A stretch of 64,000 nucleotides of DNA from Streptacidiphilus jeojiense. Lineage in GTDB: Bacteria; Actinomycetota; Actinomycetes; Streptomycetales; Streptomycetaceae. The notes below the pieces were generated by a model. That model was not told where the DNA came from and did no database searches. It was given only the letters and a program-made list of their open reading frames with translations. The stretch spans positions 496,001 through 560,000 of the forward strand of contig NZ_JOEH01000004.1 of the NCBI RefSeq assembly GCF_000719095.1. The letters run 5' to 3'. Positions within the stretch are counted from its first letter, which is position 1; the number at the start of each line of letters is the position of its first letter. The translations under genes were made by a program, and so were the position numbers. Shown here one piece after another: positions 24,823-34,042 of the stretch.

Positions 24823-26832
24823 TCCCGGGGCGTCCATCGAGTTGTCCGCCAACTCCTTGAGCATCGCCACCAGGTCGGCGTGCTGCTCCGGGGACCAGCC
24901 GTCCAGCTTCTCGTTGAGCAGGGCCAGCCGGGCCTCGCTCAGCTTGGTGACGATCTCCTCGCCGTGCGGGGTCAGCCGGATCGTGCCGTCCGGGTCCGTC
25001 CGGATCCGGCCCGACTGCTCCATCGCCGCGAGCTTGGGTCGGATCTCGTCCGGCTTGAACTTGTTGCGGCGGCAGATCTCCTCCAGCGTCACCGGACCTG
25101 CATGGTGCAGCCGCAACAGCCCGTACGCGGCCGGCACGCTGATGTCGATTCCGGACCTCTCGATGGCGCGGCCGTAGCGCTCCCAGATGTTCTCGCGGCT
25201 GGAGAGCCGGGTGACCATGCCCTCGATCTCCTCGGCCGAGGTGCGGAAGGTCGGCGGGCCGGCCGCCTCGCCCTGCTGCGAGGTGCGGGTCGAGGTGCGC
25301 AGCGGCACCTCGCGCAGGAACAGCGCCAGCAGGAAGGCGATCACCGCGATCGCGGCGGCCACCAGGTAGACCGTCTGCAGTGAGATCGCGTAGATGTGCA
25401 GGAACGGCTCCAGCAGCGGCTTCTCGGCGGCCGGTGCCTTGTGCACGATGGTCGGGTTGGCCAGCACCTCCTTCACCGGGAACTGCGCCGACAGGGTGCC
25501 GTTGGCCTGGGCCGTGTTGATCTTGTGGTTCAGCTGGTTGTTGAGCACTGTGCCGAAGATGGAGGCGCCGAAGGAGCCGCCGATGGAGCGGAAGTAGGTG
25601 ACCCCGGAGGTCGCGGTGCCCAGGTCGGAGAAGTCCGAGGCGTTCTGCACCGCGATGATCAGCACCTGCATCACCAGGCCCAGTCCCAGGCCGAGCAGCA
25701 GCATGTAGACGCCCATGACGGTGTCGCTGGTGGTGTCGTCCACCTGGGCCAGCAGCACCAGCGAGACCGCGGTCAGCGCCGTGCCGATGATCGGGTAGAT
25801 CTTGTACCTGCCGGTCCTGCTGATCAGCTGTCCGGTGCCGATCGAGGTGATCAGCACGCCCGCCATCATCGGCAGCAGCCGCAGCCCGGACACCGTCGGC
25901 GAGTTGCCATTGACCACCTGCATGTACAGCGGGATGTAGGAGAGGGCGCCGAACATGCACAGGCCGATGACGAAGCCGATGCCCGAGCAGACCGAGAAGA
26001 CCGGGTTGCGGAACAGCCGCAGCGGCAGCACCGGCTCGTCCACCCGCTGCTCCACCAGCACGAAGGCGAAGATCAGCAGGGCCGCGCCGAAGGCGCAGCC
26101 CCAGACCTCGACCGAGTTCCAGGACCAGGTGGTGCCGCCGAGGCTGGTGATCAGCACCAGGCAGGTGGAGGCGGCGGCGAGCAGGAAGGTGCCGAGGTAG
26201 TCGATCTTCGGGCGGACGTCCGGGTTCTTGGCCTTGAGCGCGGTGGCGATCACGAACAGCGCGACGATGCCCACCGGCAGGTTGACGTAGAAGACCCAGC
26301 GCCAGTTGAGGTTGTCCACCAGGAAGCCGCCGAGCAGCGGCCCGACCACGGAGGACACCCCGAAGACGGCGCCGATGACGCCCTGGTAGCGGCCCCGGTC
26401 GCGGGGCGGGACCACGTCCGCGATCACGGCCATGGCCAGCACCATCAGCCCGCCCCCGCCCAGACCCTGCAGGGCCCGGAAGACGATCAGCTGGAGCATG
26501 TTCTGCGAGACGCCGCAGAGGGCCGAGCCGATCAGGAAGATGACGATGCAGATGATGAAGACGTGCTTGCGGCCGAAGAGGTCGCCGAGCTTGCCCCACA
26601 GCGGGGTGGTGGCGGTGGCGGCGAGGAGGTAGGAGGTGACCACCCAGGAGAGGTGGTTGGCACCGCCGAGGTCGCCGACGATGGTGGGCAGCGCGGTGGA
26701 GACGATGGTCTGGTCGAGGGCGGCCAGGAACATGCCCAGCATCACGCCGAGGAAGACCAGCCGGACCCGTCCGGAGCTCTCCTCGATCGGTGCCGTACCC
26801 GGTGCTCCCGCGGTTGCCTGCTGCTGGGCCAT
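24808..26832 (-). CDS. DHA2 MFS exporter fused to a C-terminal MarR-like domain
   Basis: A 674-residue protein. Residues about 25-525 are a 14-TM DHA2 exporter (MFLAALDQTIVSTALPTI; LGDLFGRKHVFI; VGPLLGGFLVDNLNWRWVFYVNLPVG). Residues about 540-674 form a cytoplasmic winged helix of MarR style (AAYGLLRLHHAGPVTLEEICRRNKFKPDEIRPKLAAMEQSGRIRT; wing with DGTIRLTPHGEEIV). The domain could bind DNA only if membrane-tethered, or could gate the transporter. The gene ends inside a tandem repeat. Transcription is toward the peptidoglycan-binding gene. The substrate is unknown. Confidence 0.9.
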   Translation of the reverse strand: MAQQQATAGAPGTAPIEESSGRVRLVFLGVMLGMFLAALDQTIVSTALPTIVGDLGGANHLSWVVTSYLLAATATTPLWGKLGDLFGRKHVFIICIVIFLIGSALCGVSQNMLQLIVFRALQGLGGGGLMVLAMAVIADVVPPRDRGRYQGVIGAVFGVSSVVGPLLGGFLVDNLNWRWVFYVNLPVGIVALFVIATALKAKNPDVRPKIDYLGTFLLAAASTCLVLITSLGGTTWSWNSVEVWGCAFGAALLIFAFVLVEQRVDEPVLPLRLFRNPVFSVCSGIGFVIGLCMFGALSYIPLYMQVVNGNSPTVSGLRLLPMMAGVLITSIGTGQLISRTGRYKIYPIIGTALTAVSLVLLAQVDDTTSDTVMGVYMLLLGLGLGLVMQVLIIAVQNASDFSDLGTATSGVTYFRSIGGSFGASIFGTVLNNQLNHKINTAQANGTLSAQFPVKEVLANPTIVHKAPAAEKPLLEPFLHIYAISLQTVYLVAAAIAVIAFLLALFLREVPLRTSTRTSQQGEAAGPPTFRTSAEEIEGMVTRLSSRENIWERYGRAIERSGIDISVPAAYGLLRLHHAGPVTLEEICRRNKFKPDEIRPKLAAMEQSGRIRTDPDGTIRLTPHGEEIVTKLSEARLALLNEKLDGWSPEQHADLVAMLKELADNSMDAPGKVMN

Positions 26833-26966
26833 CGACCCTCCGCTGTCCGCCTGCCTGATGGATGGGACTGGGCATCAGGTTTTCAGCAGAGCGGCGGGGG
26901 TGCCTGCGGTGGGAGCCGAACGGGGTAGAGCAAGGTTCTTCGGCTGCGGATCGTAGCTGGCTGGTC

Positions 26967-27000
26967 GCGCAGTTCCCCGCGCCCCTGGGGGTCTGCAACT
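26967..27000. repeat. Interspersed GCGCAGTTCCCCGCGCCCC element, copy 1
   Basis: GCGCAGTTCCCCGCGCCCCT followed by a G-run and CTGCAACT. The same core occurs at 38561-38595, inverted at 38611-38650, and at 62761-62786, always between genes. It is a streptomycete-type intergenic repeat. Here it lies just past the 3' end of the P450 gene. Confidence 0.85.
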
Positions 27001-27007
27001 GGCCCGG

Positions 27008-28240
27008 CTACACGTACTGGACCGGGAGTTTCTTGACCCCGTTGAGCCAGGCCGAGCGCAGCCGGCGGGGCTCGCCGGTCAGCCGGATCGCCGGGACGGT
27101 GTCGGCGATGGCGTTGAAGATCAGGTCCAGTTCCAGCCGGGCCAGGTTGGCGCCCAGGCAGAAGTGCGGTCCGCCGCCGCCGAACCCCAGGTGCGGATTG
27201 GGGTCGCGGAGGATGTCGAACTCCTCCGGGCGGTCGAAGACCTCGGGGTCGTTGTTGGCCGAGCTGTAGAAGATTCCAACGCGCTGACCTGCGGAGATCG
27301 CGACGCCGCCGAGCTCGGTGTGCTCGGTCGCGGTGCGCTGGAAGGACATCACCGGGGTGGCCCAGCGGACGATCTCGTCGGCGGCGGTCTGCGGTCGGCG
27401 CTCCTTGTAGAGCTCCCACTGCTCGGGGTGGGTGAGCATGGCGTGCATGCCGTGGCTGGTGGCGTTGCGGGTGGTCTCGTTGCCGGCGACGGCCAGCAGC
27501 AGCACGAAGAAGCCGAACTCGTCCGAGCTGAGGTTGCCCTGCCCCTCGGCGTTGACCAGCTGGGTGACGATGTCATGGGCCGGGCAGCCCTTGCGCTCCT
27601 CGGCGATGCCCATCGCGTACATCATCAGCTCGAAGGCGGACTGCATGCCGACGTTCTGGGAGACGGCGAGCTCCGGGTCGTCGTAGGCGACCATCTTGTT
27701 GGTCCACTCGAAGATCCTGGCCCGGTCCTGCTGGGGTATTCCGACCAGCTCGGCGATCGCCTGGAGCGGCAGCTCGCAGGCGATGTCGCGGACGAAGTCG
27801 CCGCTGCCCTCCTTGAGCGCGGAGGCGACGATGCGCTCGGCCCGGTCGCGCAGCGCCTGCTGCATGGCGTTGATGGCCCGCGGGGTGAAGCCGCGCTGGA
27901 CGATCTGGCGCAGCCGGGTGTGCTCGGGCGGGTCCATGTTGAGCATGATCAGCTTCTGGCCCTCGAAGCCGTCCTGGGTGATCTCCGGGTTGAAGCGGAT
28001 GATCGCGGTGTTGGTGTTGGAGGAGAAGGTCTCCGGGTGCACCGACACCTCCTTGACGTCGGCGTGCCGGGTGACGGCCCAGTAGCCCCCGTCGTCGAAC
28101 CCGGTGGTGCCGTGCGCCTGGGCGATCCAGTGCACCGGGGCGGTGCTGCGGAGCAGGGCGAACTCGGGCAGCGGCACCCGCTGCTGGTTCAGGTCCGGGT
28201 CGGTGAAGTCGAAGCCGTCGGGCAGGGCCGGGCAGGTCAT
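27008..28240 (-). CDS. cyp125: CYP125-family cytochrome P450, sterol C26/C27 monooxygenase
   Basis: A 410-residue P450 that follows CYP125 almost end to end: PPGFDFTDP-like start (LPDGFDFTDPDLNQQRVPLPEFA), VMLNMDPPEHTRLR, GSGDFV-ELPLQAIAELVG, the oxygen-activating helix AGNETTR (252-258), E289xxR292, and the haem loop FGGGGPHFC with C361. The family hydroxylates the terminal methyl of cholesterol or cholestenone and oxidises it to the acid, starting side-chain degradation in the cytoplasm. It is divergent from the FadA5 gene across a 215-bp region holding KstR-type sites. The likely redox partner is the ferredoxin at 38293. Confidence 0.93.
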   Translation of the reverse strand: MTCPALPDGFDFTDPDLNQQRVPLPEFALLRSTAPVHWIAQAHGTTGFDDGGYWAVTRHADVKEVSVHPETFSSNTNTAIIRFNPEITQDGFEGQKLIMLNMDPPEHTRLRQIVQRGFTPRAINAMQQALRDRAERIVASALKEGSGDFVRDIACELPLQAIAELVGIPQQDRARIFEWTNKMVAYDDPELAVSQNVGMQSAFELMMYAMGIAEERKGCPAHDIVTQLVNAEGQGNLSSDEFGFFVLLLAVAGNETTRNATSHGMHAMLTHPEQWELYKERRPQTAADEIVRWATPVMSFQRTATEHTELGGVAISAGQRVGIFYSSANNDPEVFDRPEEFDILRDPNPHLGFGGGGPHFCLGANLARLELDLIFNAIADTVPAIRLTGEPRRLRSAWLNGVKKLPVQYV

Positions 28241-28292
28241 CGGGGGCCTCCAAAGCTACCGACGGTCAGCTGCTGGGTCAGCCGCTGTTTAG

Positions 28293-28307
28293 CTGACGGA
28301 GTGTCAG
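28293..28307. promoter_or_regulatory. CTGACGG-N3-GTCAG palindrome upstream of cyp125
   Basis: CTGACGGAGTGTCAG is an imperfect palindrome 53 bp before the P450 start. It matches boxes at 36729, 45024, 50294 and 53851 (consensus CTGACGGNNNGTCAG). I do not recognise the cognate regulator; a TetR-type dimer is plausible. Confidence 0.6.
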
Positions 28308-28323
28308 ATCTGCCTTAGACCGT

Positions 28324-28337
28324 AGTAACGCGTTCTA
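28324..28337. promoter_or_regulatory. KstR-type box, cyp125/fadA5 promoter
   Basis: AGTAACGCGTTCTA matches TNNAACNNGTTNNA except at the first base. It is placed between the two divergent genes, 84 bp from the P450 start. Confidence 0.75.
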
Positions 28338-28338
28338 G

Positions 28339-29625
<1,287 letters not shown>

Positions 29626-29657
29626 GGGGACCGGTACTGCCGTTGCCGGCCCGGGTG

Positions 29658-30569
29658 TCACTCCCCGGAGCCGGCATCGGCGTCGACGCCGGTGTCGGCA
29701 GCTGCGTCGCCGGCTGTGTCGGCGGCGCGCGGTCGGAAGGCCGCCGGGGCGTCGAAGGCCGCGCGTCGTGCCGCTCGGCGCAGGGCGTTGAGGAGCGGGT
29801 GGCCGAGGGTGAGGCAGAGGGCCGCGGTGAGCAGGCTGCGCGGGATGTCCCAGCCGAGGGCCGTGGTGAAGTGGTAGACGAGGAAGCGGGCCAGGTTGGC
29901 GCCGAGGGGGTCGCCGGGGACGTAGGAGATGGAGCTGCCCAGGCCGGCGATGTAGGGCCAGCCCTGAAGGTCCATCACCAGCCCGTAGAGCTCGGCCGAC
30001 ACCGCCCCGTACACCGCCAGTGTCCACAGTTCGCGGCGGCCGCGCAGGGTGGCCGGGCCGGGGAGCAGGCCGGCGCCCAGGCAGACCCAGCCCATGGCGA
30101 GCATCTGGAACGGCAGCCAGGGGCCCACGCCGCCGGTGAGCAGGGCCGAGGCGAAGAGCGAGAGGTTTCCGAGGACGAAGCCGAAGCCCGGGCCGAGGAC
30201 CCGTCCGGAGAGCACCATCAGGAAGAAGGTGGGCTCCAGCCCGGCTGTGCCCGCGCCCAGCGGGCGCAGGGCGGCGCCGGCCGCGGCCAGGACGCCGAGC
30301 AGGGCGATGGACTTGGTCTCCAGCCCGGCCTGGCCGCCGGTGCCGGCCCGGCCCTCGGCGATCTGGGCGACCACCACCGCGAGCAGTAGCGGCAGCAGCA
30401 GGGCGAACAGCCAGGGGGCGTCGCCGGAGTGGGCCAGGCCGGAGGTGGGCGAGGCCAGCAGCGGCCAGCCGAAGCCGACCACGCCGATCGCCGAGACCAG
30501 CAGCAGCATGGCGGTGGCGCGGCGGCCCAGCGGGACCGGACGCGCGAGCGGGTTCCGGTCGGTGCTCAT
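29658..30569 (-). CDS. ECF transporter S component, cobalamin-type
   Basis: A 303-residue membrane protein with about 8 hydrophobic segments and the ECF S-component pattern of small-residue-rich first helices (LLGVLAAAGAALRPLGAG). It is the last gene of a five-gene operon that starts with a cobalamin riboswitch, so cobalamin or a precursor is the likely substrate (CbrT-like). The start at 30569 overlaps the ABC gene stop by 4 bp. The C-terminal 40 residues (AFRPRAADTAGDAAADTGVDADAGSGE) are a disordered tail. The 3' end is convergent with fadA5. Confidence 0.85.
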   Translation of the reverse strand: MSTDRNPLARPVPLGRRATAMLLLVSAIGVVGFGWPLLASPTSGLAHSGDAPWLFALLLPLLLAVVVAQIAEGRAGTGGQAGLETKSIALLGVLAAAGAALRPLGAGTAGLEPTFFLMVLSGRVLGPGFGFVLGNLSLFASALLTGGVGPWLPFQMLAMGWVCLGAGLLPGPATLRGRRELWTLAVYGAVSAELYGLVMDLQGWPYIAGLGSSISYVPGDPLGANLARFLVYHFTTALGWDIPRSLLTAALCLTLGHPLLNALRRAARRAAFDAPAAFRPRAADTAGDAAADTGVDADAGSGE

Positions 30570-32212
30570 GCGGTGCCGTCCGCCGCCAGCGCCTCGGTGA
30601 CCTGGCGGACCGTCAGCCAGGGCTCCGGGTTGAGGATCTTGGCGACCTGGGGGGCGAAGGCGGGGGAGGAGACGACGACCTCGCGGGTCGGACCGTCCGC
30701 GACGATCTCGCCCTCGGCCAGGACGACCGTGCGGTGGGCCAGTTCGGCGGCGAGTTCCACGTCGTGGGTGGCGAGCAGGACGCCGTGGCCGGCCGCGGCC
30801 AGCTCGCGGAGGATGTCGACCAGACGGGCCTTGGCGGCGTAGTCGAGGCCGCGGGTGGGCTCGTCCAGCAGGATCAGTCCGGGGCGGGCGGTGAGCACCA
30901 CGGCGAGGGCCAGGGTGAGCCGCTGGCCCTCGGAGAGGTCGCGCGGGTGGGCGTCGTCGGGGATGCCGGGGATCAGCTGTTCGACCAGGGCGCGGCAGCT
31001 GCCCGGGGCGGAGCCGGTGTCCTGGTCGGCGGCGCCGCACTCGGCGCCGACGGTGTCGCAGTAGAGCAGGTCGCGCGGTTCCTGCGGGACCAGGCCCACC
31101 TGCCTGAGCAGCGTGGCCGGCTTGGCCTTGTGCGGGACCGTGCCGCCGATGTCGATCCGGCCGGTGGTGGGGGCGTGCAGGCCGACGAGCGAGCTGAGCA
31201 GGGTGGACTTGCCCGCGCCGTTGCGGCCCATGAGAGCGGTGATCTCACCGGGGCGGAGGGTGAGGTCCACCCGGCGCAGTGCTTCGACGACGCCGCGGCG
31301 GACGGCCAGGGCGGTGACCGTGGCGACGGCGGGGGATCCAGCGGGGGATCCGCTGGGGCGCGCGGGTGCGGGCGCTGGCGCCGGCGCCGGGCTCAGCTCC
31401 GCGAGCCGGGCGCGCAGCGGGGCGGCCCGGCGCCGGGCGTCGCGGACCGACAGCGGGAGCGGGGACCAGCCGACCGCCCGGCCCAGGGCGACCACCGGCG
31501 GGTGCACCGGGGAGACCGCCATGATCTCGGCGGTCTCGCCGTAGCGGGGCGGCTGCCCGCCGCCGGGCAGCAGGATGACCCGGTCCGCGTACTGGACCAC
31601 GCGTTCCAGGCGGTGCTCGGCGAGCAGGACGGTGGTGCCCAGGTCGTGCACCAGGCGCTGGAGGACGGCGAGGACCTCCTCGGCGGCGCCGGGGTCCAGG
31701 GCCGAGGTGGGCTCGTCGAGGACCAGCACCTTGGGGTGGACGGTCAGCACCGAGCCGATGGCGACCCGCTGCTGCTGGCCGCCGGAGAGGGTGGCCAGCG
31801 GGCGGTTGCGGAGCTCGGCGAGGCCGAGCAGGTCCAGCGTCTCCTCGACCCGGCGCCGCATCACCTCGGGGGCGAGGCCCAGGGACTCCATGCCGTAGGC
31901 GAGTTCGTCCTCGACGGTGTCGGTGACGAAGTGCGCCAACGGGTCCTGGCCCACGGTGCCGACGACGTCGGCGAGGTCGCGCGGGCGGTGGGTGCGGGTG
32001 TCGCGCCCGGCGACGGTGACCTGGCCGTGCAGCACGCCGCCGGTGAAGTGCGGGACCAGGCCGCTGACGGTGCCGAGCAGGGTGGACTTGCCGGATCCCG
32101 AGGCGCCGACCAGCAGGCAGAGCTCGCCCTCGGGGACGGTCAGGTCGAGGGATGTCAGTGCCGGGTGCGATGCTCCGTGGTAGGTGACCGAGACCTGGTC
32201 GAAGGTGATCAT
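30566..32212 (-). CDS. Duplicated ECF ABC ATPase
   Basis: A 548-residue energy-coupling ATPase with two nucleotide-binding domains in one chain. The first has Walker A GASGSGKST (36-44), signature LSGGQ (142-146) and Walker B VLVLDEPTS (162-170). A Pro/Ala linker runs about 273-295. The second has Walker A GRNGAGKST (329-337), a degenerate signature LSEGQ and Walker B LILLDEPTRG. The ATG at 32212 overlaps the T-component stop, and a longer in-frame reading to 33310 is only read-through opposite another gene. It powers the cobalamin-type ECF importer. Confidence 0.92.
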   Translation of the reverse strand: MITFDQVSVTYHGASHPALTSLDLTVPEGELCLLVGASGSGKSTLLGTVSGLVPHFTGGVLHGQVTVAGRDTRTHRPRDLADVVGTVGQDPLAHFVTDTVEDELAYGMESLGLAPEVMRRRVEETLDLLGLAELRNRPLATLSGGQQQRVAIGSVLTVHPKVLVLDEPTSALDPGAAEEVLAVLQRLVHDLGTTVLLAEHRLERVVQYADRVILLPGGGQPPRYGETAEIMAVSPVHPPVVALGRAVGWSPLPLSVRDARRRAAPLRARLAELSPAPAPAPAPARPSGSPAGSPAVATVTALAVRRGVVEALRRVDLTLRPGEITALMGRNGAGKSTLLSSLVGLHAPTTGRIDIGGTVPHKAKPATLLRQVGLVPQEPRDLLYCDTVGAECGAADQDTGSAPGSCRALVEQLIPGIPDDAHPRDLSEGQRLTLALAVVLTARPGLILLDEPTRGLDYAAKARLVDILRELAAAGHGVLLATHDVELAAELAHRTVVLAEGEIVADGPTREVVVSSPAFAPQVAKILNPEPWLTVRQVTEALAADGTA

Positions 32213-33357
32213 CGGGCTCCTCCCGGGGAGGTGGCAGCAGTGGGTGCGGAGGTCGGGGCGGAAGCCGGGGCGGGCGCGATCCGGGGTGCGACCGGGGCGG
32301 TGAAGGCGGGCAGCAGGCCGATCAGGATCGCTGCTGCGGGAAGGAGCGGCAGCGTGGGTGCTGCGAGCGGTACGACGGGGGGATCGAGGGCGTCGGCGAA
32401 GGCCGGGCCAAGGCTGACCATGACCGCTGCGACGGCGATACCCGAGCCCGCCACGGTCCACTCCCGCCAGGCCCAGGGGTCGGGCCGGTAACGGGTTCTG
32501 ACGGCGCGTCGGCCGCCGAGCAGCAGTCCGCCGGCAGTGGCCGCGGCTCCGGTGGCCAGCAGCGGCAGGGCCCAGGCGCTGCCGTCCGCGCCGAGCAGCC
32601 CGTAGGCCGCGACGCAGACGCCCAGCAGCCCGGCGAGGGTGAGCGCGGCCGTGGTGCGGCGCACGGCGGGCGGCACGTCGGCGGTGCGGCCGAAGCCCCG
32701 GGTGTCCATCGCGGCGGCCAGGCCGATGGAGCGTTCCAGGGCGTTCTCCAGCACCGGGACGCCGACGGTGAGCAGCGCCCTGGCACCGCGCCCGCTGCGG
32801 CCGCGCAGTCGGCGGGCGGCGCGGAGCCGGGTCACGTCCGCGACCAGGTTGGGCGCGAAGGTCAGCGCGACCACCACCGCGACGCCGGCCTCGTAGAGCG
32901 CTCCGGGGAGGCTGCGGAGCAGCCGGGCCGGGTTGGCCAGGGCGTTGGCCGCGCCGACGCAGGCCAGCAGCACCGCCAGTCTCATCGCGTCGTAGAGCGC
33001 GAAGAGCAGCCCCTCCAGGCTGACCGGGCCGCCCAGCTGGACGCCCTTGGCCCAGGAGGGGAGCGGAAGTTGGGGGAGCGTGAAGAGGATGTGGGTACCG
33101 GGGATCGGTGAGCCCAGCAGGGTGAAGAACACCATCCGGACGGCGAGCACCAGCAGGCCGAGCCTGAGGAACACGCTGTAGGAGCGGGCCCAGGGTGCGT
33201 CCGTCCTGCGGGCCGCCACCACGTAGCCGGCGACGGCGGTGACCAGCAGGAGCAGCAGCGGGTTGGTGGTGCGGGAGGCGGCGGTGGCCAGGCCGAGCGC
33301 CCAGAGCCACCAGGCGCCCGGGTGCAGGTTGCGCTGTGGCACGGGCGGCAGGGGCAT
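32209..33357 (-). CDS. ECF transporter T component (EcfT/CbiQ family)
   Basis: A 382-residue transmembrane coupling protein. It has five to six N-terminal hydrophobic segments, the coupling helix with ARR signatures (LRAARRLRGRSGRG and later SIGLAAAMDTRGFGR), and a distal hydrophobic region of unknown role. The family links the S component to the ATPases. It overlaps the ABC gene by 4 bp and follows the SCO2322-type gene after 7 bp. The C-terminal tail is Ala/Pro/Thr-rich. Confidence 0.9.
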   Translation of the reverse strand: MPLPPVPQRNLHPGAWWLWALGLATAASRTTNPLLLLLVTAVAGYVVAARRTDAPWARSYSVFLRLGLLVLAVRMVFFTLLGSPIPGTHILFTLPQLPLPSWAKGVQLGGPVSLEGLLFALYDAMRLAVLLACVGAANALANPARLLRSLPGALYEAGVAVVVALTFAPNLVADVTRLRAARRLRGRSGRGARALLTVGVPVLENALERSIGLAAAMDTRGFGRTADVPPAVRRTTAALTLAGLLGVCVAAYGLLGADGSAWALPLLATGAAATAGGLLLGGRRAVRTRYRPDPWAWREWTVAGSGIAVAAVMVSLGPAFADALDPPVVPLAAPTLPLLPAAAILIGLLPAFTAPVAPRIAPAPASAPTSAPTAATSPGGAR

Positions 33358-33364
33358 CGCCGGG

Positions 33365-34042
33365 CTACTCCGGCCTGCGGCGGCGGGTCTGCCAGTAGCC
33401 GGCTCCGGCGAGGACGGCGAGCAGTACGGCGCCGACGACCCAGCCGGCGGTCTTGGACGACTTGGCGGGCGCGGCCTTGCCGGTGGCGCTCGGGGCGGCG
33501 GTGGTCGCGCCGCCGGCCGCCGTACCGGTGACGATCTCGCCGCAGCCGGTGGTCGGGTACCCGCCGATGGCGCAGAGGATGCCGTTGCTGTCGTACCGCA
33601 GCGGGGGCGCGACCTGGGCCAGCAGCTGGGCCGAGGTGGCGTCGGTGGACAGCACCGCGCAGGTGGTGAACGGGGTGCTGCGGGGCAGCGTGGAACCGGC
33701 CGGGACGTCGCCCGCGACGCCGTAGTCGATCACCACGGCGACCCGCTTCTTGCCGCTCACCGCGGGGGTGCCGGCGCAGGCCGTGGCGAAGTCCGGCGTC
33801 GCGCCGGGCTTGGCCGCGCTGGAGCTGTCGACGCTGATGCCGAAGCGCCAGCCGTCGACCGAGCCGTCGGCCGGACGGTAGGTGTTGGGTCCCGACTGCT
33901 GGTAGGTCCAGCTGCCGGCGGAGCCCTGCCAGAAGGACCAGTAGCGGTAGCTGCTGGCGGAGGCGGGGGTCACCGCGGCCAGGACCAGGAACAGCACGGT
34001 GGCCAGCAGCCCGGCCACCGTGCCGGTACGACGTACTGTCAT
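33365..34042 (-). CDS. SCO2322-family secreted, membrane-anchored protein
   Basis: A 225-residue protein with an N-terminal signal (cleavage after SASA-type residues near 29), an extracellular domain and a C-terminal anchor (GWVVGAVLLAVLAGAGYW, then RRRR). The mature domain starts SSYRYWSFWQGSAGSWTYQQ and includes DGWRFGIS. It has paired cysteines (C89, C126, C156 and C167 by eye). The name comes from S. coelicolor; the function is unassigned. Its place in a cobalamin-riboswitch operon, overlapping an intrinsic-factor-like barrel gene by 4 bp, suggests that it is the second half of an extracellular vitamin-binding complex. Confidence 0.85.
   Translation of the reverse strand: MTVRRTGTVAGLLATVLFLVLAAVTPASASSYRYWSFWQGSAGSWTYQQSGPNTYRPADGSVDGWRFGISVDSSSAAKPGATPDFATACAGTPAVSGKKRVAVVIDYGVAGDVPAGSTLPRSTPFTTCAVLSTDATSAQLLAQVAPPLRYDSNGILCAIGGYPTTGCGEIVTGTAAGGATTAAPSATGKAAPAKSSKTAGWVVGAVLLAVLAGAGYWQTRRRRPE

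Noticed and set aside
30566..33310. A 914-codon frame that would fuse extra N-terminal sequence to the ABC ATPase
   Set aside because: The extra part is antisense-like Arg/Ala/Pro-rich read-through in another frame of the T-component gene; the true ATG at 32212 overlaps the preceding stop by 4 bp.
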